From NCBI GenBank assembly GCA_963575675.1, contig CAUYUA010000011.1, positions 12,062 through 76,061 on the forward strand: a stretch of 64,000 nucleotides of DNA, given 5' to 3'. This document shows, piece by piece, positions 45,702 to 54,968 of this stretch (its first letter is position 1; each line of letters begins with the position of its first letter). The stretch is from CAUYUA01 sp963575675 (lineage in GTDB: Bacteria > Pseudomonadota > Alphaproteobacteria > Azospirillales > Azospirillaceae). The notes beneath the pieces were generated by a model, which saw only the letters and a program-made list of their open reading frames with translations, was not told the origin of the DNA and ran no database searches. Position numbers and translations under genes: made by a program.

Positions 45702-47072
45702 ATGATGAAACCGGATTCCTCCCTCGCCGACAAAGACCGCGCCTTTGTGCTCCACCCTTACACGCATCTGGAGCGCCACCAAAAACAAGGACCGATGATC
45801 ATCGAACGCGGACAAGGCGTCTTTGTTTATGATGACTCCGGACGCGGCTACATCGAAGCTCTCGCGGGCCTCTGGTGCGCCACACTGGGGTTCAGCGAGG
45901 AGCGATTGATCGAAGCCGCAACCCGTCAGATGCGCAAACTTCCGTTCTATCACGGTTTCTCCCACAAAGCGCATCCTCCCATGATCGAGCTGGCCGAACG
46001 ATTGATTCATTTGGCTCCAGTCCCCATGTCGAAAGTCTTCTTCACTTCTTCCGGCTCTGAAGCCAACGACACCGCAATAAAACTCATCTGGCGCTACAAC
46101 AACGCCGTGGGTCGCCCCCACAAAAAGAAAATCATCTCTCGGATCAAAGCTTATCACGGCGTCACCGTCGCCACCACCAGCCTAACCGCACTTCCCCTCA
46201 ATCACCGCGATTTCGATGCCCCACTGGATCGATTTCATCACACCGACTGCCCTCACCACTATCGCTTCGGACTGCCCGGCGAAAGCGAAGAGGCGTTTTC
46301 GGCGCGCTTGGCCGATTCTCTGGAGCAATTGATACTTCGAGAAGGCCCGGACACCATCGCCGCATTTTTCGCCGAGCCGGTGATGGGAGCTGGCGGAGTC
46401 ATCACGCCTCCGAGCGGCTACTTCGAAAAAATACAAAAAGTTCTCCAACATTACGATGTATTAATGGTCGTGGACGAAGTTATTTGCGGCTTTGGCCGCA
46501 CCGGCGCTCAATTTGGAAGCCAGACATTCGGCATAAATCCGGACATCATGACTTTAGCCAAAGGACTTTCCGCCGCCTATCAACCGATCGCCGCTGTTTT
46601 AATCTCTGAACCGATTTACCAAGCTCTAGAACGACACTCTGAACAGGCGGGCCCATTGGGACATGGACACACCTATTCCGGACATCCTGTGGCCGCCGCC
46701 GTCGCCTTGGAGACTCTGAATATTTATCAAGAGCGCAACATTCTCGATCATGTCCGCAACGTGTCTCCACATTTTCAAGCAGGGCTGCGAATGTTTGCCG
46801 ATCATCCTTTGGTGGGAGAAGTCCGAGGCGTTGGATTGCTCGGAGCCTTGGAATTGGTGGCGGACAAGACGACGCGCCGATCTTTCGAAGTCGATTTGGG
46901 AATGGGCGCGCGCGTTGTGGCGTCGGCGCAAGAACAAGGATTGATACTGAGAGCAATGGGCGATAGTCTGGCTTTTGCGCCGCCGCTGATTATTTCAAAA
47001 TCAGAAATAGACGAAATGTTTCGTCGCCTAAGAGCCGCAATAGATCAAGTAAAACCGGAATCAGAAGAATAG
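45702..47072 (+). CDS. Class III PLP-dependent aminotransferase
   Basis: A 456-residue fold-type I aminotransferase acting on an omega-amino group, such as a beta-alanine/4-aminobutyrate/putrescine:pyruvate transaminase. Visible are FFTSSGSEANDTAIKLIWRY, the PLP Asp region in VVDEVICGFGRTG, the Schiff-base Lys in MTLAKGLSAAYQPIAAVL, and THGYTYSGHP-like HGHTYSGHPVAAA. Substrate cannot be decided. The gene stands alone, divergent from ubiE. Confidence 0.93.
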   Translation: MMKPDSSLADKDRAFVLHPYTHLERHQKQGPMIIERGQGVFVYDDSGRGYIEALAGLWCATLGFSEERLIEAATRQMRKLPFYHGFSHKAHPPMIELAERLIHLAPVPMSKVFFTSSGSEANDTAIKLIWRYNNAVGRPHKKKIISRIKAYHGVTVATTSLTALPLNHRDFDAPLDRFHHTDCPHHYRFGLPGESEEAFSARLADSLEQLILREGPDTIAAFFAEPVMGAGGVITPPSGYFEKIQKVLQHYDVLMVVDEVICGFGRTGAQFGSQTFGINPDIMTLAKGLSAAYQPIAAVLISEPIYQALERHSEQAGPLGHGHTYSGHPVAAAVALETLNIYQERNILDHVRNVSPHFQAGLRMFADHPLVGEVRGVGLLGALELVADKTTRRSFEVDLGMGARVVASAQEQGLILRAMGDSLAFAPPLIISKSEIDEMFRRLRAAIDQVKPESEE

Positions 47073-47164
47073 AGCGCTCCCTTCGACTAAAAGTCCGAAA
47101 ACAAGCGCTCGCGCGCCTTCATTGTCCTTTGCGGACCTTCGAGTGAACGAAATAGAATAAAAAC

Positions 47165-47201
47165 GGGTCCAAGGACCATCTTCCGACGTCCTTGGACCCT
47201 T
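47165..47201 (-). terminator. Repeat-like hairpin terminator
   Basis: GGGTCCAAGGAC and GTCCTTGGACCC form a perfect 12-bp stem around an 11-base loop. On the minus strand it is followed by GTTTTTATTC, a good U tail for the leftward chemotaxis-like gene. Its stem resembles the start of the interspersed repeat. Confidence 0.75.
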
Positions 47202-47226
47202 GAGACTAAGACCGCAGGCTCCGAAT

Positions 47227-49041
47227 CTAGAAAAGAAGACCGGAAATATCCGGCTCCTTAGAAGCCTCTCCAATCGACGCCTTCGGCGCATCCTCGCCGG
47301 TCAACAACTGAACCAAAGCATGCCCTCGCACGGCAGACCCGTGAATCGAACGCTCGCTCGCCATGGTGTAGTGACTTTCCGAAAACGCCAAAACCTCGCG
47401 CCGCGCGGACTCAAGCGCCGCTCCAGACAACCCAGGATGGCTTTCACTCGCCAACGCCTTCAACCCACGCAACCCTTGCTCCACCAATTCATGGCAATCC
47501 GCTCGATCGGAAAAGCCCGACGACGCAGTGCGGGTCAAATCAACCACAGACTGACCAAAATTCGTAATATCGCTCAACAACCGAGACACAACCTCGCCCG
47601 TCGCCCGCACGCTCTGATCTGCGCTCTCTAAAGCCACCTTAAGATGGCAAACGCTGGCCTCGGAGCCATCGGCGCCTTCGACCCCGCTATGCTCACGCGC
47701 CATGACCGTAACGCGCTCCAAATCATTGGCAACCGACTCGACATAGTTGCGGGTGAGCTTGGCGTAAGTCTGAAGCTCCTGCGCAATCACGTTCAAGGCG
47801 CGCCCTTGACTGCCGATGTTGCCGCACTTGATTGAGGCGTTCAATCCCATCAAACGCATGTCGGCGTTCACCGAATTCAAAGAGCGCATCAATTTTTCGG
47901 CGCTCGCGGCCATTGCCGCCACTTGATTAAGACTCTGCTCGGCCTGTTCGCGCACCGTCGCAAACTGAGAAAAGATCGCTCCGGCCTTGGCAATGTCTTG
48001 GCTGACGCTGGAAAGAGAAGCGTCGCCTTCTTGGCCGAAAGAATGTTGGCAAAGAGACCCCACTGCGGGAACCCCCTGCGTCATGGTTGTAAGATTCTGC
48101 CGAACATTGCCGACAGCGTTATGGTAGTCGTCTCCGGCGTGCCTGAGCTGCAAAGACTGCAAATCAGATACTCCGTTGACAAACACCTTCAGTTGCCGTT
48201 CGTCCATATCCGAAGCGGTGTCGCCACCGATCATGTCGGCCGCAACAGTCAAAGCTTGCTCGACATGCTCCAGCCTTTGGCGAGTCATATCGAATATCTG
48301 CAAGGCGGAAACAACGTCGGAAATGCAGGAAAACAACGATTGCAACCGCGCAGGAATCTCGCGCACGCCTTGAGAGACGCGATTTTGTTGCTGACGCATT
48401 GCGGCGATGGATGCGCTCAAACGTTGAGCCACGAGGTCCAACTCCCGCACGCCCTCCTTTTCGAAGGTGGTCTGTAACGATTGAGCCTGGACTGCGGCGT
48501 TGCGCAAAGAAAGCAGCTCTTTTTTCACCGCGCCGATCGTCTGATCGCCGCCGTGAGCCAAATGCGCAATCTCTCGCGTAAACACGGAGAAATCCATCCC
48601 CGCCTGGTTAAGCTGAGAGGCTTCGATCTTCGCGTTCACAGCCAAGACCTGGACATGGAACATCACGCGCGACAAGGCGGAAAGGGAGCCAAGCATCGTG
48701 TCGGTGGTGGCGACAACGCGCTCCAGCGCCTCCGGCAAGCCACGCCGACTGTTGCGCAAGGCATCGATCTGACGAGCCGCCCCCGCAAGGCCGTTCAACA
48801 TCTCAGAAAACTCATTGGAAGAAAGGCGCGACGCAGCCAATTCGGCCATTTCGGACAACGTCGAGACTTTCCGATGCAGTTCACGCAACCGATCGCCGGT
48901 TTCTAGAAACACCTGCTCTCGGGGACGGAACGCGCCGGTGAACTGCTTCCCAATGTCCTTAAGATTTTGCGCCCACTTTCGGATCGGCAGCCGAATGGCC
49001 TCCGCGCGATCCAACCGGTCGTCATAATGATTACTGCTCAT
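47227..49041 (-). CDS. Soluble chemotaxis-receptor-like coiled-coil protein
   Basis: A 604-residue, almost entirely helical protein with no transmembrane or HAMP segments. Two stretches resemble the hairpin region of MCP signalling domains: VLAVNAKIEASQLNQAG near residue 150 and LMGLNASIKCGNIGSQG near 390. Neither has the full canonical receptor tip, so direct CheA/CheW coupling is unproven. The N-terminus contains PIRKWAQNLKDIGKQF. It could be a cytosolic signal transducer or a scaffold. It is divergent from a bacteriohemerythrin gene ~490 bases away, which may be a functional link to O2 sensing. Confidence 0.7.
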   Translation of the reverse strand: MSSNHYDDRLDRAEAIRLPIRKWAQNLKDIGKQFTGAFRPREQVFLETGDRLRELHRKVSTLSEMAELAASRLSSNEFSEMLNGLAGAARQIDALRNSRRGLPEALERVVATTDTMLGSLSALSRVMFHVQVLAVNAKIEASQLNQAGMDFSVFTREIAHLAHGGDQTIGAVKKELLSLRNAAVQAQSLQTTFEKEGVRELDLVAQRLSASIAAMRQQQNRVSQGVREIPARLQSLFSCISDVVSALQIFDMTRQRLEHVEQALTVAADMIGGDTASDMDERQLKVFVNGVSDLQSLQLRHAGDDYHNAVGNVRQNLTTMTQGVPAVGSLCQHSFGQEGDASLSSVSQDIAKAGAIFSQFATVREQAEQSLNQVAAMAASAEKLMRSLNSVNADMRLMGLNASIKCGNIGSQGRALNVIAQELQTYAKLTRNYVESVANDLERVTVMAREHSGVEGADGSEASVCHLKVALESADQSVRATGEVVSRLLSDITNFGQSVVDLTRTASSGFSDRADCHELVEQGLRGLKALASESHPGLSGAALESARREVLAFSESHYTMASERSIHGSAVRGHALVQLLTGEDAPKASIGEASKEPDISGLLF

Positions 49042-49533
49042 CGGCGACTACTCGGCAGGAAGTTCGAATCAAACACATCGCCTTCCTTAGACCATACTCA
49101 GGGACCATTGGTAACCCGAAAAAAAGAAAGTCGCGATGATTTTCCGATAATCAACCACCTAACCAACAACCACCTTCACGCAACAAGGCGCGCGAATTAA
49201 ATTCGTCTATTTTTTATGGCAAAAACCAACCTCTACAGCAAAAACCGACCTCCATATAAGAAAACAACCGCAGCCTCCCCTCCTTGGAACGCCCCTCAAT
49301 CCACTCCATTGCATCTTTAGGCGCCGTCAACATATTTTTACATGCCCGCCGCCCAAAAAAATCACCCCCGAGAGCCCAGTTGAAATCTGGTCTCAAAACG
49401 CCTAGATATAACAGCAACCTGAATGGTCGGGCGCTCTTCCTCCCGTCACCGTCAGCTTTTATTTTCACTGATTTTTATTCATCCCCGTTTCACCGCGTCG
49501 TCTTCAAACGCCTCGATCAATGGAGCCTCCCGT

Positions 49534-49944
49534 ATGCCGCTCATGGAATGGAACGATAAGTTAAGCGTCGGAGTCACACAGTTCGACAACGAGCACAAGA
49601 AGCTCGTGAGCCTGATGAACGACCTCTTCGACGCCGTGCAGGCCGGGCGCGGAAAAGAGGCCTTGGGACGCATTCTGGATGATCTCGTGTCATATACAAA
49701 AACGCACTTCATTAATGAAGAGCAGTATATGCAAAAGCACGGCTACGATAGTTTCCTCGCCCATCAGCAAGAACACGAAGCGCTCACCAAGCGCGTCATC
49801 GAAGTTCAGCAAAAATACCACTCCGGCGCCACCGCCATGCTCAGCATGGAGGTCATGACCTTCCTCAAAAACTGGCTGGTCAAACACATTCAGGGCACCG
49901 ACAAAAAATACGGCCCTTTCCTCAACGGTAAAGGCGTCCGCTAG
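49534..49944 (+). CDS. Bacteriohemerythrin (second of two)
   Basis: A 136-residue di-iron O2-binding four-helix bundle with all ligands visible: MEWNDKLSVGV, FDNEHKKLVSLMNDLFD, HFINEEQYMQ, HQQEHEAL and VKHIQGTDKKYGPFL. It is closer to the family consensus than the copy at 34.9 kb. GGAG lies 8 bases before ATG 49534; the longer open frame from 49423 is not used. Confidence 0.95.
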   Translation: MPLMEWNDKLSVGVTQFDNEHKKLVSLMNDLFDAVQAGRGKEALGRILDDLVSYTKTHFINEEQYMQKHGYDSFLAHQQEHEALTKRVIEVQQKYHSGATAMLSMEVMTFLKNWLVKHIQGTDKKYGPFLNGKGVR

Positions 49945-50080
49945 AAACCAAGGAATTTCTTTGCGCGCTCCTTTTTCACCAAAGGCGAAAGGCCTTTGAA
50001 AAGCGGGAAGCGTGTCGTTGCGCGCAAAGTTTCCTTTAATGAATTCCTTTCCGTACAGATCGATAACAGGAAACAGCGGC

Positions 50081-51238
50081 ATGAGCCGATCTACGACTCC
50101 GGTCGGCCTTGCCGGACAAGTCATTCTTCAGGTTCTGCCGGCCATGGGCGCCGGCGGCGCAGAGCAGGGGTGTTTAGACGTCGCCTGCGCTTTGGCTCAA
50201 ACCGGCGCCCGCCCTATCGTCGCTTCTTCAGGCGGCAGCCGGGTCGAAGCTCTGATTTCCGGCGGCGCCGACCATATTACCCTGCCCTTGGCGGGAAAAA
50301 CGCCGCAAGCTCTGATCGCCAACACCGCGCGTCTTTTACATCTCATTCGCAAACACGACGTCGCACTGGTTCACGCTCGAAGCCGCGCGCCCGCGTGGAG
50401 CGCCTGGGCGGCGTGTCAACAAGCGCGAATTCCTTTTATGACAACCTTTCATGCGGCGTATAACTTCAACTCGCCAATGAAAAAGCTTTATAACACGGTA
50501 ATGGCGCGCGGAGAGCGCGTAATCGCCATTTCCGAGTTCATCGCCGAGCATATCCGCACAAACTACCCTAGCGCAACGCAACGCATCCGCATCATCCCGC
50601 GCGCAATTGACCTTGAGCGCCATCGCTCCGACGCAGTTTCCGCCGAACGCATCGCGATTCTCGTTGAGTGCTGGGGCCTTGATCGAAGCCGACCCGTGAT
50701 CTTGCTGCCGGGTAGGTTATCGCGCCCCAAAGGGCAAATGACGCTGGTGGAGGCCATGGCGCGACTCGAACGAACCGACGTTCAGTGCGTTATGGTCGGC
50801 CCCGACGGTGGAGACGGTCATTTCCGGCAAAGCCTTATCGAACGGATCTCAGCTTTAGGATTGTCACGGCAAATCATTGTCGCCGAGACCTGTCATGACA
50901 TGCCGGCGGCTTATCTCCTAGCCGATGTGGTTGTGGTGGCGTCAACTCAGCCGGAAGGATTCGGTCGCGTTGCGGTTGAGGCTCAAGCTATGGGGCGTCC
51001 CGTAATCGCCACAGCGCTGGGCGGTTTGATTGAGCTGGTCAAACATGGGAATACAGGTTGGTTGATTCCGCCGGGAAATCCTGAGGCGCTGGCTGAAGCT
51101 CTGACGCACGCATTGGAACAAACGCCCTCAGTTCGAGAAGCAATGTCTGCGCGCGCTGTAGCCAATGTCTGCCCCCGCTATGCGCTAAAGAACATGACGG
51201 ACGCAACCTTAGCGGTTTACAGCGAGCTAATACTCTAG
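50081..51238 (+). CDS. GT4-family glycosyltransferase
   Basis: A 385-residue GT-B fold glycosyltransferase using a nucleotide-sugar donor. The N-terminal acceptor domain has VLPAMGAGGAEQG, the donor domain has LLPGRLSRPKGQ, and the E-x7-E signature is in PEGFGRVAVEAQAMGRPVIA. It could act in lipopolysaccharide or capsule assembly at the inner membrane. No other sugar genes are adjacent. ATG 50081 with AGGAAA upstream is preferred over the in-frame ATG at 50012. Confidence 0.9.
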   Translation: MSRSTTPVGLAGQVILQVLPAMGAGGAEQGCLDVACALAQTGARPIVASSGGSRVEALISGGADHITLPLAGKTPQALIANTARLLHLIRKHDVALVHARSRAPAWSAWAACQQARIPFMTTFHAAYNFNSPMKKLYNTVMARGERVIAISEFIAEHIRTNYPSATQRIRIIPRAIDLERHRSDAVSAERIAILVECWGLDRSRPVILLPGRLSRPKGQMTLVEAMARLERTDVQCVMVGPDGGDGHFRQSLIERISALGLSRQIIVAETCHDMPAAYLLADVVVVASTQPEGFGRVAVEAQAMGRPVIATALGGLIELVKHGNTGWLIPPGNPEALAEALTHALEQTPSVREAMSARAVANVCPRYALKNMTDATLAVYSELIL

Positions 51239-51873
51239 ATCAGATTTTATCTTTTCACTCTCTTTTGGCTGTTATCCCGTTATTGCCCCTGAGCATTCAT
51301 CAACACACATCACAAAATCATAACTCGCCAACAAAGGCAAGTGATTCCAAAGAAATATCGCGATGCGAAGAAGGAGACGCTTTCGTTCCTTCCTTACGCC
51401 TCCCCACGATCACAAACACCGCATCCGCAAACCGAAATATTCCAAAACATTGAACTCGACTGATGCGGATCGGATATCCTCTACCCCACAACGCCATCAT
51501 TTTGAAATCCACTAAAACAAAAAAGCGGCGCCCAAAAACGCCTCTTGACTGAAAAGAAGATCACTTCTCCCCAACAGAGCGACCAACAAAAGAATCCGAA
51601 CATTGACCAAAGCAACCTTGCCATGCCAATGTTCTCATGCCAACATTCTTTCAACATATCCACACTTGGCTCTCGGTTTCACAAAACGATCCACCAAGAA
51701 CAACACCAGCGTCATCGCCAAAAATCTTCACACCATACACATAAGGTGAAGAACTGGCCTCTCGGAATTGAGGAAAAACTACGACTAAAAACGCTGCGGT
51801 TCGAAACAATGAACCTCCTTCGTCGCGGTCCTTGAAAGAGCCCTCACCTTCGACACAAAATGGATGCTCCGCC
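51239..51873. other. Intergenic region, no gene recognised
   Basis: About 630 bases of A/C-rich sequence without convincing coding potential. Around 51355-51410, GCGATGCGAAGAAGGAG and CGCTTTCGTTCCTTCCTTACG look like a strongly degraded reverse repeat copy. A small hairpin at 51522-51548 (GGCG/CGCC with a T run on the minus strand) is too weak to call. Confidence 0.4.
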
Positions 51874-52380
51874 ATGAACGTCAACGAAATCAGCCTTCGC
51901 CCGGCCAAAGGAACGGCGGACATGGAAGTCGTGACCACTCTTTTCCTGGAATACGCCGCCTCGTTAGGGTTTTCATTGTGCTTTCAGGGGTTGGATCGCG
52001 AACTCGCCACCTTACCCGGCGCCTACACGCCACCTGCCGGACAACTTTTGTTGGCTGAACAAAACGACGAAGCTGTGGGCGTGGTGGGGTTGCGCCCTCT
52101 GCACGACGGCGGCGCCGAAATGAAACGCCTCTTTGTCCGCCCCAAAGCGCGCGGATTGAAAATCGGTCTACGCTTGGCTTTGGGAATCATCGAAGAAGCC
52201 CGCAAACGCGGCTATTCGACGTTACGACTGGAAACATTGCATTCCATGGCTAAAGCGCAAACTCTGTACGAATCCTTGGGCTTCACCCCCTGCCCGCCGT
52301 ACATTACAGAACATCTGCCTGAAGCCGTCTATTTAGAATTAAACCTTGCGGCGTCAACGTCTTCGTCTTCCGCGTTTTAG
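51874..52380 (+). CDS. GNAT-family N-acetyltransferase
   Basis: A 168-residue acetyl-CoA-dependent acyltransferase. LLAEQNDEAVGVVGLRPL forms the core strand, and MKRLFVRPKARGLKIGLRL carries the acetyl-CoA pyrophosphate-binding loop with a modified R-x-x-G-x-G. The C-terminal LRLETLHSMAKAQTLYESLGF is typical. Substrate unknown. A TTG-started longer form from 51832 is possible. It precedes the rlmM-like gene by 26 bases, probably co-transcribed. Confidence 0.88.
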   Translation: MNVNEISLRPAKGTADMEVVTTLFLEYAASLGFSLCFQGLDRELATLPGAYTPPAGQLLLAEQNDEAVGVVGLRPLHDGGAEMKRLFVRPKARGLKIGLRLALGIIEEARKRGYSTLRLETLHSMAKAQTLYESLGFTPCPPYITEHLPEAVYLELNLAASTSSSSAF

Positions 52381-52406
52381 CCGCGCACTCACAGCGACCC
52401 CCTAAT

Positions 52407-53348
52407 ATGATCACGCCCGAAGCCGTTCCGTTCGGCCAAACGCTCTACCTTGCCCCAGAAGGCTACGCCGACGTTCTGCGGGACTCCTTGGGCCCTGACG
52501 CCGTCGAAATCGGCCCACGCCTGATCGCCGCGCCCGGTCCAGCCCGATTTGCGCCTTGGGCGCAAAATATTTGGTTTGACCCTGTCCGACTCTCTATTCC
52601 TTCGATCAAAGCCGGCGTCCGCGCGTTGCGCGCGCTCCAACGCAACTGGGCGTTATGGTCAATCGCCTGTCACCGCCGGGCAGCTTTGATCGAAAGCCAA
52701 CTTCCTCTTGTTTCCGCGCGACCGCTGATATTTCCCGAACCGGCGCCGACGGCGCCATTGGGATCATGGACTTTGCTCGACGCCGAAACCATACTTGCAG
52801 CGTCGCGTTGCTCCAGCCCGTTCCGCCACGGAGAAGCCGCCTTCGTCGAAGACCGTCAAAAACCTCCGAATCGCGCCTACCTAAAACTCTGGGAGGCTTT
52901 GACGCTTGCCCAACGCCGCCCCGGCCCCGGCGACCTCTGCGTCGACCTCGGCGCTAGCCCCGGCGGCTGGACGTGGGTTATGCAGACGCTCGGCGCGCGC
53001 GTAATCGCCATTGACAAAGCTCCCCTCGCCCCCGAGATAGCCGCTTTGCCGCGAATCGAGTCGCGACGTGAAAGCGCTTTCGCTATTGCTCCTACAGATA
53101 TCGGTCCCGTAGATTGGTTATGTAGCGACGTGATTTGTTATCCAGATCGCTTGTTGCGAATGGTCCAGAATTGGAGAGACTCACGATTGGCCCGCAATAT
53201 GATTGTCTCCATCAAATTTCAAGGCGCAACCGACCACAATCTGGTTGGCGCCTTTGCCGCGTTACCCAACAGTCGCCTGGTTCACCTGTCCCACAACAAA
53301 CATGAATTGACCTGGATATCGCTTTCCGAGCAGGATGCTGGTTCATGA
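52407..53348 (+). CDS. RlmM-like 23S rRNA 2'-O-methyltransferase
   Basis: A 313-residue SAM methyltransferase of the FtsJ/RlmM group. The SAM motif is CVDLGASPGGWTWVMQ. The K-D-K-E set can be placed: Lys in AYLKLWEAL, Asp in WLCSDVICYP, Lys in VSIKFQG and Glu in NKHELTWIS. It is shorter than enterobacterial RlmM (~366), and the N-terminal THUMP-like part is reduced or diverged. The stop lies in the start region of the following receiver gene's leader, so the genes may be linked. Confidence 0.85.
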   Translation: MITPEAVPFGQTLYLAPEGYADVLRDSLGPDAVEIGPRLIAAPGPARFAPWAQNIWFDPVRLSIPSIKAGVRALRALQRNWALWSIACHRRAALIESQLPLVSARPLIFPEPAPTAPLGSWTLLDAETILAASRCSSPFRHGEAAFVEDRQKPPNRAYLKLWEALTLAQRRPGPGDLCVDLGASPGGWTWVMQTLGARVIAIDKAPLAPEIAALPRIESRRESAFAIAPTDIGPVDWLCSDVICYPDRLLRMVQNWRDSRLARNMIVSIKFQGATDHNLVGAFAALPNSRLVHLSHNKHELTWISLSEQDAGS

Positions 53349-53433
53349 TGCGTCAATTATTAAGCTGACCAGCGTAACGCGCGCAGTTTTCTTCCCCATT
53401 GCGATTCACGCAAAAAAGAGGACATGGGGCGAC

Positions 53434-54123
53434 ATGATCGTTCCGCTAAACAAACGCTATAATTTCACCAGTTTCTCGATTCTGGTGGTTGATGACAATC
53501 TCTACATGCGCAGAATCGTCCGTGAAATGCTGCGCTCATTTGGCGTCGGCACAGTGCTGGAAGCTGCAAACGGCCGGCATGCGCTTAATATTCTTCGCGA
53601 AAACGAAGTCGATTTGGTTATTTCCAACTGGCTCATGGAGCCAATGGACGGAATCGAAATGACTCGAGTCATTCGCACCGCCCGCAACAGTCAGCATCGC
53701 ACCAAACCTGTGGTTCTCGTCACCGCCTACACCGAATCTCATCGCGTGATCACCGCCCGCAACGCCGGAGTCACCGAGTTTTTAGCTAAGCCTGTTTCCG
53801 CCAACGCCTTATTGGCGCGGATTTTAGCCGTAGTCGAGCGACCGCGCGTATTTGTCAGCACGCCAAATTTCAACGGGCCAGATCGCCGACGACAATCTGC
53901 GATTGAATATCCTGCGGAGAAAGATCGACGCAGCACTCGCATTTCGGATTCGCCGTCACCTACCTCAAACGCACTCGACGAAAATTCGGAATTCACGCCT
54001 CGCGGACCAGGATTAACAGAAGAAGAAATTGTGGCTCTTATGAAGGGATTGGATCCAACGAAAGTTCTCGGAGCGCCCGAAGAAAGAGCCGGCCATAACA
54101 CAGGGCGCAACGCCAATGTCTGA
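53434..54123 (+). CDS. Receiver-domain protein with Asn at the phosphorylation site
   Basis: A 229-residue protein. Residues ~10-130 form a CheY-like receiver with the acidic pair in ILVVDDNLYMRR, the conserved Thr in VLVTAYTE and Lys in FLAKPVSA. The beta-3 segment reads DLVISNWLMEPMDG, so Asn (codon AAC) sits where the phospho-accepting Asp belongs. The C-terminal ~100 residues are charged and probably disordered, with no output domain. It overlaps the next gene, an Hpt protein, by 8 bases. It probably works as a phosphorylation-independent or pseudo-receiver. Confidence 0.88.
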   Translation: MIVPLNKRYNFTSFSILVVDDNLYMRRIVREMLRSFGVGTVLEAANGRHALNILRENEVDLVISNWLMEPMDGIEMTRVIRTARNSQHRTKPVVLVTAYTESHRVITARNAGVTEFLAKPVSANALLARILAVVERPRVFVSTPNFNGPDRRRQSAIEYPAEKDRRSTRISDSPSPTSNALDENSEFTPRGPGLTEEEIVALMKGLDPTKVLGAPEERAGHNTGRNANV

Positions 54124-54637
54124 GAATAACGAAAACAATATGGAAAATGATAAGATTACAGAAATAGAATTTATTCCTCCCAATTTCGAATTGCGACAAA
54201 GAGCAATGACCACAGGAGGGATTTCATTAAAAGACGCTCTAGCCCGCGCCAATGCGCGAGTGCAGGAGTTATCAAAAGAGTACATTGATGTTTTAGAACA
54301 TGACTTGGGACGTTTGCTGGAAGCCGAAGCGACAATAATTACAGCTCCCTTAGAGCTCCGCGAAGCTGCAATAAAGAAATTGTTTTTAATTGCGCATGAG
54401 GTGAAAGGACAAGCAGGAACATTCGATTATCAATTGATTACAGATATTGCAGATTCTCTTTGTAGTTTCCTGACGATGGCGGATATGCAACAACCGAAAT
54501 ACTTTGAAGCTATTCGATGTCATATAGCCTCATTACAACTCGTTACGGAGCGCCGCATTCAAGGAAGCGGTGGCGAAATCGAGCGTCACTTATTAAAGTC
54601 ACTGAAAAACGCCGTAATGCATATCACTCATCCATAA
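54116..54637 (+). CDS. Hpt-domain protein
   Basis: A 173-residue helical protein with an Asn/Glu-rich N-terminus and a histidine phosphotransfer domain. The phospho-His motif is IAHEVKGQAGTFDYQL, matching HxxKGxA. Its overlap with the receiver gene suggests coupled translation and a physical partnership. Since that receiver lacks its Asp, either Hpt passes phosphate to another regulator or the pair forms a phospho-independent complex. A very strong hairpin follows the stop. Confidence 0.85.
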   Translation: MSENNENNMENDKITEIEFIPPNFELRQRAMTTGGISLKDALARANARVQELSKEYIDVLEHDLGRLLEAEATIITAPLELREAAIKKLFLIAHEVKGQAGTFDYQLITDIADSLCSFLTMADMQQPKYFEAIRCHIASLQLVTERRIQGSGGEIERHLLKSLKNAVMHITHP

Positions 54638-54648
54638 CCATAAAATGA

Positions 54649-54707
54649 AGACAACGAATCAGACGGGCCCAGGGATTATGTTCCTGGGCCCGTCTGATTC
54701 GTTGTCT
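54649..54707. terminator. 25-bp palindromic terminator-like hairpin
   Basis: AGACAACGAATCAGACGGGC then CCAGG on the left are matched exactly on the right by CCTGGGCCCGTCTG and ATTCGTTGTCT, around a loop of ~6-8 bases. The inner part (GACGGGCCCAGGGATTATG) resembles the start of the interspersed repeat. Confidence 0.8.
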
Positions 54708-54723
54708 ATTTATGCTCTGTCCA

Positions 54724-54850
54724 ATTGAGAACCCGAAAAAAATTGAGAACCCGAAAAAGACTCCGAAAGAATCGGGGCTCCGCCCTCGACCCGCCAAAGG
54801 CCGGGAGGCCTTTGGAAACCATGACTTGGAGTTTGTAACAACCGGATGAG
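54724..54850 (+). repeat. Second repeat family, copy 1
   Basis: Begins with a tandem AATTGAGAACCCGAAAAA and later has CCCGCCAAAGGCC, GGCCTTTGGAAACCATGACT and GGAGTTTGTAACAACCG. The core matches 57060-57120. GGTTGAGAACCCGAGAATTG occurs in reverse at 54881-54900, so the unit is partly palindromic. Confidence 0.7.
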
Positions 54851-54968
54851 AGTGGACCGTTTCAATTCGGGAAGGCCGCACAATTCTCGGGTTCTCAACC
54901 GAACAGAATATACTTCTTTTTATTTCTTATTTCGCTCTCACGCATCCACACGTCACCGCCCCTGCACG

